In this document: positions 37,872 through 46,371 of the stretch, piece after piece | Layout of the letters: each line of letters begins with the position of its first letter | How positions within the stretch are numbered: position 1 is the stretch's first letter | NCBI GenBank assembly: GCA_009772985.1 | Contig: WOUS01000001.1 | Coordinates: forward strand, 367,242 to 431,241 | Length of the DNA stretch: 64,000 bases | From: Anaerolineaceae bacterium | GTDB taxonomy: Bacteria > Chloroflexota > Anaerolineae > Anaerolineales > Villigracilaceae | Reading direction: 5' to 3' | The notes under the pieces: model-generated | What the model was told of the DNA's origin: nothing | Databases searched by the model: none | What the model saw: the letters and a program-made list of their open reading frames with translations, nothing else | Program-made: the position numbers and the translations under genes

Positions 37872-39211
37872 GCCGGCCCTCCTTCCGATTGCTGGCGGAT
37901 GACTGTCATGCCGCGCCAGATGTTCAGGCCAATGGAGACGACGAGGAAGCCGGAGAGGATGGCGGCCGCGCTGAGATACCCGGAGCGCGGAACGAGGGTG
38001 AAGATGAGCGCCAGTTCCACCACGCCGACCAGCGCCGCGCTGACGAGCGGGAAGGCCGGCCGGCCGAGCGCCAGCAGGAGCGGGCGGTTCCAGCCGAAGA
38101 TGTTGGCGAACCCGTAGCCGATGAGCAGGATGAGAACCGCCGGGTAGGCCGGGGCGTATTCCGCGCCGTACAGCAGCGGGATGAGCCACCAGCCCAGCGC
38201 GGCGATGATCCCGCCCGCGGCGACCACCCAGCCCGCGGCCAGCAGGCTGACGCGGCGCAGCAGTTGCCGGGTGGCCGCGAACTGTTTTTCGGCGATGGCG
38301 CGCGTGATCTCGGTGTAGGTCGGCCAGATGAACGGCTCGATTGGCAGCATGAGCAGGTTGGTGAAGCCGAGGGCGATCTTGAAGTAGCCGACCTCGGTTG
38401 CGCCGATCAGCGCGGCGATGTAGAGCGGGATGTTGTCGCGCACGAACAGCGTCACCGTGCCGTTCAGGTTGGTGCTGGCGGCGAAGCCGAACAGCCCGCG
38501 CCAGCCGCGATAGGTCCGCAGCGGGACGCGCGCCCAGCCGGGCAGGGTCTCGTTCAGCGTACGGACGGCGAGGACGACGATGCCGATCCCGGCCAGGGTC
38601 TTCCCGGCGACGTAAGCGGCCAGGATGAAAGCGATGCTTTTTGTATCCGTGAGGAACGCGCCGAGGATGAGCAGGAAGGTCAGGACAGTCTGCGCCAGGT
38701 AGATGGACGCGAACTGCCCGAAGCGGCGGTGCGCTTGCAGGACGCCGCGCGAAGTTTCGTAGATGAGATTGGAGAGCAGGGTCACGCCGTAAAATGCGAA
38801 CAGCGGCGCGGCGGAGGCGTCGCGGGCAAACGTCCGCGCTGCCCAGGGGGCGAGGGCGAGCAGGAGCAGGAACGCCGCCGCCGTGGTGACCATCTCGGCC
38901 AGGGCGGCCCCTTTGGCGATGGCGGAGGCGTCATCTTTCTTGTCTTCCACGATGGCCGTATTGAAATGACGCACGAGCACTTCGCTCATGCGGAAGGAGA
39001 GCAGGTTGTGGATGGTGGTCGCGAAGGCGATGATGGTGGTGACAATCCCCAGCCCTTCCGCGCCCAACATGCGCGCCGCCAGAATGCCCTGAATGAAACT
39101 CAGCCCGGCGGCGATGGCGTTGCTGCTGGAAAGGAGGCTGCTGTTCCTGACCACCCGGCGCAGGAGACTGTCCTCGCGCCAGATGGCGCGCACCTTCTGG
39201 AGCAGGCTCAC
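37868..39211 (-). CDS. Oligosaccharide flippase (Wzx / MATE-type)
   Basis: This 447-residue membrane protein has the N-terminal RNSSLLSSSNAIAAGLSFIQGILAARMLGAEGLGIVTTI segment typical of polysaccharide flippases, and about 12-14 helices including NIPLYIAALIGATEVGYFKIAL. It begins at a GTG that overlaps the TGA of the epimerase gene. It would move lipid-linked repeat units to the outer face. Its presence alongside Wzm/Wzt implies a second export route in this genome. Confidence 0.9.
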   Translation of the reverse strand: MSLLQKVRAIWREDSLLRRVVRNSSLLSSSNAIAAGLSFIQGILAARMLGAEGLGIVTTIIAFATTIHNLLSFRMSEVLVRHFNTAIVEDKKDDASAIAKGAALAEMVTTAAAFLLLLALAPWAARTFARDASAAPLFAFYGVTLLSNLIYETSRGVLQAHRRFGQFASIYLAQTVLTFLLILGAFLTDTKSIAFILAAYVAGKTLAGIGIVVLAVRTLNETLPGWARVPLRTYRGWRGLFGFAASTNLNGTVTLFVRDNIPLYIAALIGATEVGYFKIALGFTNLLMLPIEPFIWPTYTEITRAIAEKQFAATRQLLRRVSLLAAGWVVAAGGIIAALGWWLIPLLYGAEYAPAYPAVLILLIGYGFANIFGWNRPLLLALGRPAFPLVSAALVGVVELALIFTLVPRSGYLSAAAILSGFLVVSIGLNIWRGMTVIRQQSEGGPA

Positions 39212-40188
39212 GGAGTCAGCACCTCTTTGGACCAGGCGCGTTCGGCGTTGTACCAGTCCACCAGTTTTTGAACGCCCTGGCGCATGTTCACCTGCGGCTG
39301 CCAGCCGAGCAGTTCCTTTGCCTTGCTCACGTCGGCCCAGTTGGTCAGCATCTCGGCGGGATTGGGCGGCAGGCGGTTGATATCCGCTTTCTTCCCGGTG
39401 AGTTCTTCGACCAGTTCGACGAGGGCGTTGATGGTGATGACCTCGTGCCCGCCCAGGTTGATGGTCGCGTACCCGAACGGTTTGAGGGCGGCGATGGTGC
39501 CGCGGGCGATATCGTCCACGTAGGTGAAGCCGCGCGACTGTTCCCCGTCCCCGTAAATGTGGACGGGACGCCCCTCGCTGATCCACTGCACGAAGCGGAA
39601 GATGGCCAGGTCGGGGCGGCCGGCGGGACCGTAAACGGTGAAATAGCGCACCACGCTGACGTCTATCCCGTGCAGGTGGTGGTAGGTGTAACTCAGCGTC
39701 TCGGCGGCCTTTTTGCTGGCCGCGTACGGCTGGAGCGGGCGGTCGGTCCCGGCGGTCTCGGGGGTGGGATAGGGCGGGTCCCCTCCGTAGATGCTCGAGG
39801 TGGAGGCCATCAGGAATTTGGGAATGCCGCGCTGGCGGCACAGTTCCAGCATGTTCAGCGTTCCGGTCAGGTTGGCCTCGTAGAATATCCAGGGATTCTC
39901 GACGCTCGCCCGGACGCCGGCGCGCGCGGCGAGGTTGACGACGGCCTCGAATGGACGATGGACGATGGACGATGGACGATTGAGGATGCCGCGGTCCGAA
40001 ATATCGTCGCGCACGAACTCGAAGCCGGGCAGCGTCTGCAATTTGCTCAGGCGGTATTCTTTCATCCGCACATCGTAGGCATCGTTCATATTATCCACGC
40101 CGACGACGGAGTGCCCGCCTTCGATGAGCATTTCCGAAACGCGGGCGCCGATGAAACCAGCCGCGCCAGTGACAAGATAGTTTGCCAT
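39208..40188 (-). CDS. NAD-dependent epimerase, UDP-glucuronate 4-epimerase-like
   Basis: The 326-residue SDR enzyme has LVTGAAGFIGARVSEMLIEGGHSVVGVDNMNDAYDVRMKEYRL, close to the UDP-GlcA 4-epimerase pattern. It also has VVNLAARAGVRASVENP, MASTSSIYG and YAASKKAAE. A short segment NRPSSIVHRPF is encoded by the word repeat at 39951-39980. With the UDP-sugar dehydrogenase upstream (40249) it could supply a galacturonic-type sugar. Its stop overlaps the flippase GTG. Confidence 0.88.
   Translation of the reverse strand: MANYLVTGAAGFIGARVSEMLIEGGHSVVGVDNMNDAYDVRMKEYRLSKLQTLPGFEFVRDDISDRGILNRPSSIVHRPFEAVVNLAARAGVRASVENPWIFYEANLTGTLNMLELCRQRGIPKFLMASTSSIYGGDPPYPTPETAGTDRPLQPYAASKKAAETLSYTYHHLHGIDVSVVRYFTVYGPAGRPDLAIFRFVQWISEGRPVHIYGDGEQSRGFTYVDDIARGTIAALKPFGYATINLGGHEVITINALVELVEELTGKKADINRLPPNPAEMLTNWADVSKAKELLGWQPQVNMRQGVQKLVDWYNAERAWSKEVLTP
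39951..39980. repeat. Word repeat (ATGGACG) inside epimerase coding sequence
   Basis: ATGGACG repeats four times in tandem and is read in frame (RPSSIVHRPF) within the epimerase. Confidence 0.85.
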
Positions 40189-40189
40189 A

Positions 40190-40245
40190 GTTTTACGCTT
40201 TACGTTTTACGCATCACGCCGGAGTAAATCGTAATGCGTAAAACG
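40190..40245. repeat. TTTTACGC word repeat forming an inverted repeat
   Basis: TTTTACGC words are followed by ATGCGTAAAACGC, the reverse complement, giving a hairpin between the dehydrogenase stop and the epimerase start. Confidence 0.75.
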
Positions 40246-40248
40246 CAA

Positions 40249-41568
40249 TTAGAGCCTCTCCACCTTTGGATTATCCTTGCCCATCTTGCCGAGGGCATTG
40301 CGGGTGTCGAAGATGAATTTGGCTTCGGCCAGGATGGACTTGTAATCGTAGCCTTTGTGATTGGTCACAATGACAACCACGTCGGCGGCGCGGACGGCAG
40401 GCATCAGGTCCGGGACCGAGCGCATGCCCACACCGTCGTGCGTCTGCAGGGAGGGGATGTACGGGTCGTGGTACTCCACGTCCGCACCCTTCTTCTGGAG
40501 CAGGCCGATCACGTCCAGCGCGGGGGACTCGCGGATGTCGTCAATGTCCGGCTTGTAGGCCGCGCCCAGCACGAGCACGCGCGCACCCTTCAGCGTTTTG
40601 CCGCGCCCGTTCAGCGCGTCCAGAATGCGGGTCACGACGTAGCGGGGCATGTTGGTGTTGATCTCGGAGGCCAGTTCGATGAAGCGGGCGTTGTACTGGA
40701 AGGCTTTCATTTTCCACGAAAGGTAGAGCGGGTCAATCGGGATGCAGTGGCCGCCCAGCCCCGGTCCCGGCGTGAACTTCATGAAGCCGAACGGCTTGGT
40801 GGCGGCGGCTTCGATGACCTCCCACACGTCCACGCCGAGGCGCTCGCACATGATGGCCAGTTCGTTGACCAGCCCGATGTTGATCATGCGGAAGGTGTTC
40901 TCGAGTAGTTTCGTCATCTCGGCCGCCTCAGCCGAGGAGACCATGTGGACCTTTTCGATGGCCGCCCCGTACCAGGCCTCGGCCACTTCGCCGCAGGCCG
41001 CGGTGATGCCGCCCGCCACCTTGGGCGTGTTGAGCGTGGTGAAGTCCGCGCGGCCCGGGTCAACCCGTTCCGGCGAAAAAGCCAGGAACCAGTCCTCGCC
41101 GACCTTCAGGCCTTTTTCCTCGCCCAGTTTTGGCAGCAGGACCTCGCGCGTGGTGCCGGGATACGTGCTGGACTCGAGCACCACCACGACGCCCTTGTGC
41201 ATGTATTTTGCCAGTTCCTCGGTGGCAGACACGATGAACGACATGTCGGGATCGCCGGTCTTGCGCAGCGGCGTCGGGACGCAGATGCTGACCGCGTCCA
41301 TTTCTTTCAACGCCGAGAAGTCGGTGGTGGCTTTCAAATGGCCGGACTTGGTCAGTTTCGTCACGGTCCCGGTCGGCACGTCCGGGATGTAGGACGTGCT
41401 TTTGTTCAACAGGTCAATCTTGCGCGTGTCCGGGTCAATGCCGGTGACGTGGAATCCGGCCTCGGCGAACACCACTGCCAGCGGCAGGCCCACGTAGCCC
41501 ATGCCGAGGATGCCGACGCGGGCGGTTTTGTCTTTCAGTTTCTTGATGAGAGTATCTTTGATAGTCAT
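40249..41568 (-). CDS. UDP-sugar 6-dehydrogenase (WbpA/WecC-like)
   Basis: This 439-residue NAD-dependent dehydrogenase oxidises C6 of a UDP-hexose in two steps. It shows ILGMGYVGLPLAVVFAEAGF, the acidic IDPDTRKI, VLESSTYPGTT, LAFSPERVDPG and the catalytic Cys in GLGGHCIPIDPLYLSWK. The last motif favours UDP-GlcNAc dehydrogenase (WbpA) over UDP-glucose dehydrogenase. GGAGA precedes the ATG. It is the first glycan-specific gene after the tsaE-tsaB-rimI-UDG string. A long inverted repeat (41590-41720) lies upstream. Confidence 0.9.
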   Translation of the reverse strand: MTIKDTLIKKLKDKTARVGILGMGYVGLPLAVVFAEAGFHVTGIDPDTRKIDLLNKSTSYIPDVPTGTVTKLTKSGHLKATTDFSALKEMDAVSICVPTPLRKTGDPDMSFIVSATEELAKYMHKGVVVVLESSTYPGTTREVLLPKLGEEKGLKVGEDWFLAFSPERVDPGRADFTTLNTPKVAGGITAACGEVAEAWYGAAIEKVHMVSSAEAAEMTKLLENTFRMINIGLVNELAIMCERLGVDVWEVIEAAATKPFGFMKFTPGPGLGGHCIPIDPLYLSWKMKAFQYNARFIELASEINTNMPRYVVTRILDALNGRGKTLKGARVLVLGAAYKPDIDDIRESPALDVIGLLQKKGADVEYHDPYIPSLQTHDGVGMRSVPDLMPAVRAADVVVIVTNHKGYDYKSILAEAKFIFDTRNALGKMGKDNPKVERL

Positions 41569-41589
41569 TTGTTCTCCGCTTTGTTTGTG

Positions 41590-41720
41590 TCGTTGCGAGG
41601 GTCGAGTTGCCCCGAAGGGGCGTATCGAGACCCGAAGCAATCTCCTTGCGAGTTGGAGATTGCTTCGCCGCCTCGGTCTCGATATGCTTCGCTACTCGAC
41701 CATCGGCGGCTCGCAATGAC
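41590..41720. repeat. 131-bp inverted repeat with GTCGTTGCGAG/CTCGCAATGAC ends
   Basis: The ends GTCGTTGCGAGG and CGGCTCGCAATGAC pair imperfectly. Nested arms GTATCGAGACCGAAGCAATCTC-like and GAGATTGCTTCG form an internal stem. It resembles a miniature inverted-repeat element between the dehydrogenase and UDG genes. There is no ORF inside. Confidence 0.8.
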
Positions 41721-41725
41721 ACGGG

Positions 41726-42358
41726 CTAGAAAAGGTTCAGTTGCTTCGGATCTTCCTGCGGCTCCTCCGCCGCCGCGGGCGCGGACCGCTTCTGCGCGGC
41801 GCGCGCCTGCTCCAGCAGTTTCGGCAGTTGACCGAAGTCGTGCAGGATGGCCGGTTTGAGCGCCGCCTGGTGCAGCGCCGCGGCCGGGTGGAACATGGCG
41901 ATGACGAACCGCTCGCCGACGCGGCGCATCTGTCCGTGCACCCCGCTGATCTTCGCGCCGGGCATGAACTTGCCCATCGAGTAGCGTCCCAGCGTGATGA
42001 TGATCTTCGGGTTGATGGCCGCCATCTGCCGTTCGAGATAGACGTTGCAGGCGGCCAGTTCCTCCGGCAGCGGGTCGCGGTTGCCGGGCGGACGGCATTT
42101 TACCACGTTGCCGATCCAGACTTTGGGCCGCTCCAGTCCGGCCGCGGCCAGCAACTCGTCCAGGAACTTCCCCGCCGGGCCGACGAAGGGACGTCCCTGC
42201 TCGTTCTCGTGGAAGCCCGGGCCCTCGCCGATGAACATGATCTCCGAGTCCGCCGGCCCCTCGCCGGGGACGGATTGCTTGCGTGAATGATACAGAGCGC
42301 ACTTCTGGCAGGCGGATACTTCTTTGGCGATCTGGGCAAGGGATTCTTCGGCGGGCAT
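41726..42358 (-). CDS. Uracil-DNA glycosylase, family 4/5-like (Fe-S type) with C-terminal clamp-binding motif
   Basis: The 210-residue DNA repair enzyme has CQKCALY, GEGPGFHENEQGRPFVGPAGKFLDELL, NVVKCRPPGNRDPLPEE and an MFHPAAALHQ C-terminal motif. The four spaced cysteines suggest the Fe-S cluster of family 4. It removes uracil from DNA. The last residues are KQLNLF, matching the QLxLF pentapeptide that binds the beta sliding clamp. It is downstream of rimI and separated from it by a word repeat. Confidence 0.9.
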   Translation of the reverse strand: MPAEESLAQIAKEVSACQKCALYHSRKQSVPGEGPADSEIMFIGEGPGFHENEQGRPFVGPAGKFLDELLAAAGLERPKVWIGNVVKCRPPGNRDPLPEELAACNVYLERQMAAINPKIIITLGRYSMGKFMPGAKISGVHGQMRRVGERFVIAMFHPAAALHQAALKPAILHDFGQLPKLLEQARAAQKRSAPAAAEEPQEDPKQLNLF

Positions 42359-42363
42359 GGTCG

Positions 42364-42417
42364 CTCCGTTCCAACGTTGGCAGGTTTACACGTTGGCAAG
42401 TCAGCACGTTGACAGGT
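42364..42417. repeat. CGTTGGCAGG word repeat
   Basis: CGTTGGCAGG, CGTTGGCAAG and CGTTGACAGG words alternate with spacers between UDG and rimI. The same family of words recurs at 42886-42934 and 49926-49972. Confidence 0.75.
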
Positions 42418-42903
42418 TCAGTCTTTCAGCGTGAGAACGTGCAAACCTTCCAACGACATAAGGATTGCATCCTCGAAATTATCTTTGTAATAGCGCGGCC
42501 TCACGCCGTCAATCACAAAGCCATATTTTTTATACATCGCCAGCGCGGCGGCGTTCCCGGCGCGCACCTCGAGGAAGGCGCGCCGCGCTCCTTCCGCGCG
42601 CGCCGCCTCCAGCGCGGCCAGCAGCAGCCGTTCGCCGAGTCCCTGCCGCCGGAAGTCCGGGTGGGCGGCGATGGTGGCGATGTGCGCCTCGTCCACGATG
42701 AGCCATAGCACCAGCATGGCGGCGATGCGCCCGTCCGCTTCGAGCACCCAGGGGCGCGCGGCCGGGTTCTCCGCCACCTCGAACCGGAAGGAACGCTCCG
42801 GCCACGGCAGGCTGAACGAGAGCCGGTCAATCTCGGCGACAACCGGCACGTCTGCCAGCGTCATCCGCCGGAAAACCAGTTGAAGGTTGGCAGGGCCTGC
42901 CAT
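42418..42903 (-). CDS. rimI: Ribosomal protein S18-alanine N-acetyltransferase
   Basis: This GNAT-family protein of 161 residues shows LVFRRMTLADVPVVAEIDRLSFSLPWPERSF, IATIAAHPDFRRQGLGERLLLAAL (acetyl-CoA loop RxxGxG) and RAGNAAALAMYKKYGFVIDGVRPRYY. RimI acetylates the N-terminal alanine of ribosomal protein S18. The gene order tsaE-tsaB-rimI is common in bacteria. The start is uncertain because the region upstream is repeat sequence (42886-42934); 42903 is the nearest ATG. Confidence 0.85.
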   Translation of the reverse strand: MAGPANLQLVFRRMTLADVPVVAEIDRLSFSLPWPERSFRFEVAENPAARPWVLEADGRIAAMLVLWLIVDEAHIATIAAHPDFRRQGLGERLLLAALEAARAEGARRAFLEVRAGNAAALAMYKKYGFVIDGVRPRYYKDNFEDAILMSLEGLHVLTLKD

Positions 42904-42934
42904 GAGCTTGTCGAAGGGTTTGCACGTTGGCAGG
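42886..42934. repeat. Mixed word and CTTGTCGAAGGG repeat
   Basis: GTTGGCAGG words flank CATGAGCTTGTCGAAGGG, the dispersed repeat also seen in coding genes at 28923 and 57317. It covers the rimI start region. Confidence 0.7.
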
Positions 42935-42941
42935 TTTTGGT

Positions 42942-43610
42942 TCACGCCGGCAGGCCTCCCGCCACATGCAAATAAATTGGCGCGAGAGACGCCGCCGAAT
43001 CCGTTTTGCCAGCCTGCCATTTTTGCCAGGCAATCTCGGCCAGGATTCCCGGCCTGCGGACGCACTGCGCCGGGGAGGCCAGCCTCACGTTCTTGAACTT
43101 GCGCGCCAGGATGTGACGGTCATCGGCGGTCAGTTCGCCGCAGATCAGGACCGGCTTGCGGATCTTCTTTTCCAGTTCCTCCGCCGTCGTCACGCGGGCG
43201 GGACCGTCGGCCTGCCACCCGTTTTCCGTCGGCTTGTACCAGACCAGCGCCAGCCGTCCGCGCCCGGCCTGCAGGACGGCGGCCAATTTTCGATTATCAA
43301 GCGGGACGGAGGCCGCCACCACGTCCAGGGTCGGGACGCCGATGAGCGGAATGTGCCGCGCCAGCGCCAGTCCCTTGACGAAGGCCAGTCCCACGCGCAG
43401 GCTGGTGAACGAGCCGGGGCCGATGGCCGCGCCCAGGGCCTCCACATCCTGCATCGTTTTTCCGCAGCGGGCCAGGAGTCCCGCCAGCGCCGGGGCGAGT
43501 TCCTGCGTGTGGCGCAATTTGCTGGTGCAGACGAGTTCCGCGAGGACGGTTGCCCCGTCGTAGAGCGCCAGCCCGATCTGCGCGGTGGACGTGTCGATTG
43601 CCAGCAGCAT
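42942..43610 (-). CDS. tsaB: tRNA threonylcarbamoyladenosine biosynthesis protein TsaB
   Basis: The 222-residue protein has LLAIDTSTAQIGLALYDG, RHTQELAPALAGLLA and AIGPGSFTSLRVGLAFVKGLA, the standard TsaB signature. TsaB is the scaffold of the t6A37 tRNA-modifying complex with TsaD and TsaE. Its ATG overlaps the stop of tsaE. It precedes rimI as in many bacteria. The C-terminus ends near a word repeat. Confidence 0.95.
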   Translation of the reverse strand: MLLAIDTSTAQIGLALYDGATVLAELVCTSKLRHTQELAPALAGLLARCGKTMQDVEALGAAIGPGSFTSLRVGLAFVKGLALARHIPLIGVPTLDVVAASVPLDNRKLAAVLQAGRGRLALVWYKPTENGWQADGPARVTTAEELEKKIRKPVLICGELTADDRHILARKFKNVRLASPAQCVRRPGILAEIAWQKWQAGKTDSAASLAPIYLHVAGGLPA

Positions 43611-44107
43611 CAGTCCGCTCCGTAGACGGTCTGCCGGAGGCTGTCCAGCAGGGTTTCAAAGCGTTTGCCGCGCGGCGTGAAACGCAGGGCGCGGTGTTCG
43701 TCGGATTCGTATTCGAGGAAAGCCCACAGCCGCTCATCGGGCAGGGCGGCTTCCACGCGCTCCGGCCACTCGACGAAAAGCGGCCCCTGGGCGAGCAGGC
43801 TGTCGAGGTCGAGTTCTTCGGCTTCGGCCAGGCTTTCCACACGGTACGCGTCGAAATGGAAGAGTTGGCCCGCGTCGGCGCGCCGGTAGGCGTTGACCAG
43901 CACGAAGGTCGGGCTGGAGACTTCATCCAGCGCGCCCCAGCCCTGCGCCGCGCCCTGGACGAGCGTGGTCTTGCCCGCGCCGAGGTCGCCTTGCAGGCAG
44001 ACCAGGTCGCCGGGCTGGAGCAGCGCGCCGAGGCGCATCCCCAGGCGGCGGGTCTGGTCGGGGGATTTGCTGAAGAACTCGAATGTGTGCGCGTCCAGGA
44101 TGGGCAT
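43610..44107 (-). CDS. tsaE: tRNA threonylcarbamoyladenosine biosynthesis ATPase TsaE
   Basis: The 165-residue P-loop ATPase has QGDLGAGKTTLVQGAAQGWG near residue 39, SSPTFVLVNAY and FHFDAYRVES, typical of TsaE. It is needed for t6A modification. A TATAAT box at 44116-44121 lies eight bases before the ATG and there is no Shine-Dalgarno sequence. The message may therefore be leaderless. Confidence 0.95.
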   Translation of the reverse strand: MPILDAHTFEFFSKSPDQTRRLGMRLGALLQPGDLVCLQGDLGAGKTTLVQGAAQGWGALDEVSSPTFVLVNAYRRADAGQLFHFDAYRVESLAEAEELDLDSLLAQGPLFVEWPERVEAALPDERLWAFLEYESDEHRALRFTPRGKRFETLLDSLRQTVYGAD

Positions 44108-44115
44108 CGCAGGGG

Positions 44116-44121
44116 ATTATA
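44116..44121 (-). promoter_or_regulatory. -10 box for leaderless tsaE transcript
   Basis: TATAAT on the minus strand ends eight bases before the tsaE ATG at 44107, so transcription would start at or next to the start codon. No strong -35 element is visible. Confidence 0.55.
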
Positions 44122-44190
44122 CTACGGGAGATTGGGGACATTTTCGGACGCAGGGGAATCGCTGGCGAGGAATCGGATGGCGGTGGATTA

Positions 44191-44242
44191 ACCACAAAGG
44201 CACAAAGACACAATCCTGTTTGTGACTTCGTGCCTTTGTGGT
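44191..44242. repeat. ACCACAAAGG hairpin, gene-less copy 1
   Basis: ACCACAAAGGCACAAAGACACA pairs with the arm ending CGTGCCTTTGTGGT. The same arms flank the GxxExxY gene at 59742-60246. Confidence 0.88.
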
Positions 44243-44260
44243 TTTTGCCGGGAGGAATGG

Positions 44261-44491
44261 TTATTCGCCGGGCTTTGCGGAGGAAATGGTTTCCGGCACT
44301 CTTGGGAGAATCGCCTTCACCCGCCGCGCCAGTTCGCGGCGCGTCAGCATCACCCGCCGCTTGCAGACGGTACATTCCAGGCCGATGTCCGCGCCGAGGC
44401 GGGTGACGGTCCACTCGTAGGAGCCGCACGGATGGGGTTTTCGCAGGCGGACGGTGTCGTTGAGTTGCAGGTCGGGGAGCATGGGGATCAC
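44261..44491 (-). CDS. DUF951 family small protein
   Basis: This 76-residue protein has VRLRKPHPCGSYEWTVTRLGADIGLECTVCKRRVMLTRRELARRVK, the DUF951 hallmark with a CxxC and a preceding Cys that could bind zinc. The function is unknown. The GTG at 44491 lies eight bases after a TATAAT box (44500-44505), suggesting leaderless initiation. An ATG at 44482 preceded by GGTGAT is the alternative. Confidence 0.9.
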   Translation of the reverse strand: MIPMLPDLQLNDTVRLRKPHPCGSYEWTVTRLGADIGLECTVCKRRVMLTRRELARRVKAILPRVPETISSAKPGE

Positions 44492-44499
44492 CCGCGGCG

Positions 44500-44505
44500 A
44501 TTATA
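44500..44505 (-). promoter_or_regulatory. -10 box upstream of DUF951 gene
   Basis: TATAAT lies eight bases before the GTG at 44491, the same spacing as at tsaE. Confidence 0.5.
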
Positions 44506-44583
44506 CCGCGCCGGGCTGTTCGCCAAAACCAAAGTGCGGCGGCTGTGGAAGCCCGCCGCACCTGGTTTGGATGACTTTGCCGG

Positions 44584-45840
44584 TTACGGCGTGCACGCTC
44601 CGCCCGGCACGGCGTTCGGCGGACAGGGTGCCACACACACCAGTGCCTGGTTTGCACCCCCTACCCAGCAGCCCACCACCGGCGTGGCCGTCGGCGCGGG
44701 CGGCGGGATGGGGGTGACCAGCGGCAGGTCCCCGGTCCCGCCGCGCACCTCGACCACCGTGTTGGCGACCCAGCAGTGGTTCTGGATGTTCGCGTCGAAG
44801 ACCCACCACCATGATCCGTCCTGATTGCGGCCCTCAATGGGGAGCAGCATTCCCTGTGTCAGGTAATCCAGGATCGGGTGGTCCAGGGTGGGGCCGGAAC
44901 GGCAGACGGAATTCTTCAGGATGAACGCGAATGGCGTCACCGGCGTCTCGGTCGGAACCGGCGTTGCGGACGGGACCGGCGTGAAGATTGGCACGGGACC
45001 CAGCGAACAGTCCAGGCCGTGGATGTTGATGACGAACGACCTGGTCTCCGAGAAAGGCCCCTCGACGCTGCCGGGCAGGTCGGCCTGCACCCGCCAGTAG
45101 TACGGCTGGCACTCCACCCAGGCAGAACCGGGCGGGAAGAAGAACAGCACGACTGTCCGGTAATCCTGGTTGAAGACGAGCGTGTGGGCGATGTCAGCGG
45201 GGAAGGAGGGCGAATCGGAGACCTGGACGATGTAGCCGTCCGCGGGCAGGCAGGCGGCCGGGTCATCCCAGATCATGTGAAAACTAACGGTGGGCGTGGT
45301 CGTGCCGTCCGAGAAGGTGATGTCGCTGCCGGTGGTGATCACGGCCCCCTCCTCCGGCGCCAGCAGGAGCGGAGCCGGGTACTCCGCCGCGTACGGGTCC
45401 ATGCAGAGCGGACCTGTCACAAAAAATGCCCGCGTGGAATATGGGCCTAACTCTGTTCCGCTCTGGGCGGCGACCTCCCAGGTGTACATGGTTCCCGGCA
45501 GGAGCGGCGTGGCCGGCGTCCAGGAGGTGGCTTCGATCAGGGGCATCGTGATGCCGCTGTGCCCGCCGGCCGGATACGGTTGGTAAATGAACACCGTGTA
45601 GCTGTCCGGCGCGCAGGCGGCCGGGAATTCCCACGTGAAGGTCGGCGTGAGAGTGCTAACGACCGGAGTATCGCCGGGTGTTGTGGAAGTGTCATTCGGC
45701 AGAAGGTTGACCGGCGCGACCAGGTCCTCGACCAGGCAGGCCGGCTCGTCAACTGGTACGCACGCGCCCAGCGGCAGGATCAGCCCGGTGAGGGTCAGAA
45801 GCGCAAATATATGAACGGGATGCAGGCGACGGGATTTCAT
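44584..45840 (-). CDS. Secreted lipoprotein with Fn3-like domains and SH3-like tail
   Basis: This 418-residue protein has a signal peptide with a lipobox LPLGAC, so it is probably anchored to the membrane. Two beta-sandwich modules (PTFTWEFPAACAPDSYTVFIYQ and TPTVSFHMIWDDPAACLPADGYIVQVS) resemble Fn3-type folds. After a Pro/Thr-rich linker comes an SH3-like region (NSVCRSGPTLDHPILDYLTQGMLLPIEGRNQDGSWWWV). A second Pro/Thr linker and a Cys-rich tail end it. AGGAG precedes the ATG at 45840. The role is unknown. Confidence 0.85.
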   Translation of the reverse strand: MKSRRLHPVHIFALLTLTGLILPLGACVPVDEPACLVEDLVAPVNLLPNDTSTTPGDTPVVSTLTPTFTWEFPAACAPDSYTVFIYQPYPAGGHSGITMPLIEATSWTPATPLLPGTMYTWEVAAQSGTELGPYSTRAFFVTGPLCMDPYAAEYPAPLLLAPEEGAVITTGSDITFSDGTTTPTVSFHMIWDDPAACLPADGYIVQVSDSPSFPADIAHTLVFNQDYRTVVLFFFPPGSAWVECQPYYWRVQADLPGSVEGPFSETRSFVINIHGLDCSLGPVPIFTPVPSATPVPTETPVTPFAFILKNSVCRSGPTLDHPILDYLTQGMLLPIEGRNQDGSWWWVFDANIQNHCWVANTVVEVRGGTGDLPLVTPIPPPAPTATPVVGCWVGGANQALVCVAPCPPNAVPGGACTP

Positions 45841-45966
45841 ACGGACTCCTTTCCTGAACCAGTGCAAGCCCCCCGAAAAGTTGAACCTGCCCGCCTGTGT
45901 GTCGAAAGCGCGCAGGAGTGCTGCTCATATTATACAAGTTTTTCCGGGCGTTTGTTAATTTTGGTA

Positions 45967-46260
45967 CTAACGTCCCCCGCGGCGGGCAGGCGGATCGCCT
46001 CCCTGTGACGCGGCCACCATTTGTTCTTTTTTGTCCCTTGTCAACTTTTTAATTTGACGCTCGCGCCGCAGCGCGCTGACCTTGTCCGGCTGCTCCTCGA
46101 CGTACACGAGCCGGACCGGGAGCCGGCCGCGCGTGTAGCGCGCCCCGCGCCCGGCGTTGTGCTGGCGGACGCGCCGCTCGGGGTCGGCGCTCCAGCCAGT
46201 GTAATATGTCCCGTCGGCGCACTCGACGATGTAGCAGAAAAATTTATCGGAGGCGGGCAT
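45967..46260 (-). CDS. GIY-YIG nuclease domain protein
   Basis: This 97-residue protein reads YIVECADGTYYTGWSADPERRVRQHNAGRGARYTRGRLPVRLVY, a compact GIY-YIG domain (the GIY motif appears as CYIVEC, YYTGW) of the UPF0213/YhbQ type. The function of such single-domain proteins is not established. No Shine-Dalgarno sequence is evident and a hairpin repeat lies directly upstream. Confidence 0.9.
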   Translation of the reverse strand: MPASDKFFCYIVECADGTYYTGWSADPERRVRQHNAGRGARYTRGRLPVRLVYVEEQPDKVSALRRERQIKKLTRDKKEQMVAASQGGDPPARRGGR

Positions 46261-46265
46261 TTCGG

Positions 46266-46332
46266 ATCCACAGATTGGGCAGAGGCCGCAGATTTTTTAA
46301 ATCCATCTGCGCAATCTGTGAAATCTGCGGAT
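46266..46332. repeat. Inverted repeat ATCCACAGATT/AATCTGTGAAATCTGCGGAT
   Basis: Arms ATCCACAGATTGGGCAGAGG and ...GCGCAATCTGTG...CTGCGGAT pair imperfectly around an AT centre, upstream of the GIY-YIG gene. Confidence 0.75.
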
Positions 46333-46371
46333 GGTAATATTGACGGTCATGGAGTCCTCACTTGAGTCTTA

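Noticed and set aside
41590..41720. Insertion sequence or small RNA gene at the 131-bp inverted repeat
   Set aside because: No transposase frame or promoter is visible; it is better described as a miniature inverted-repeat element.
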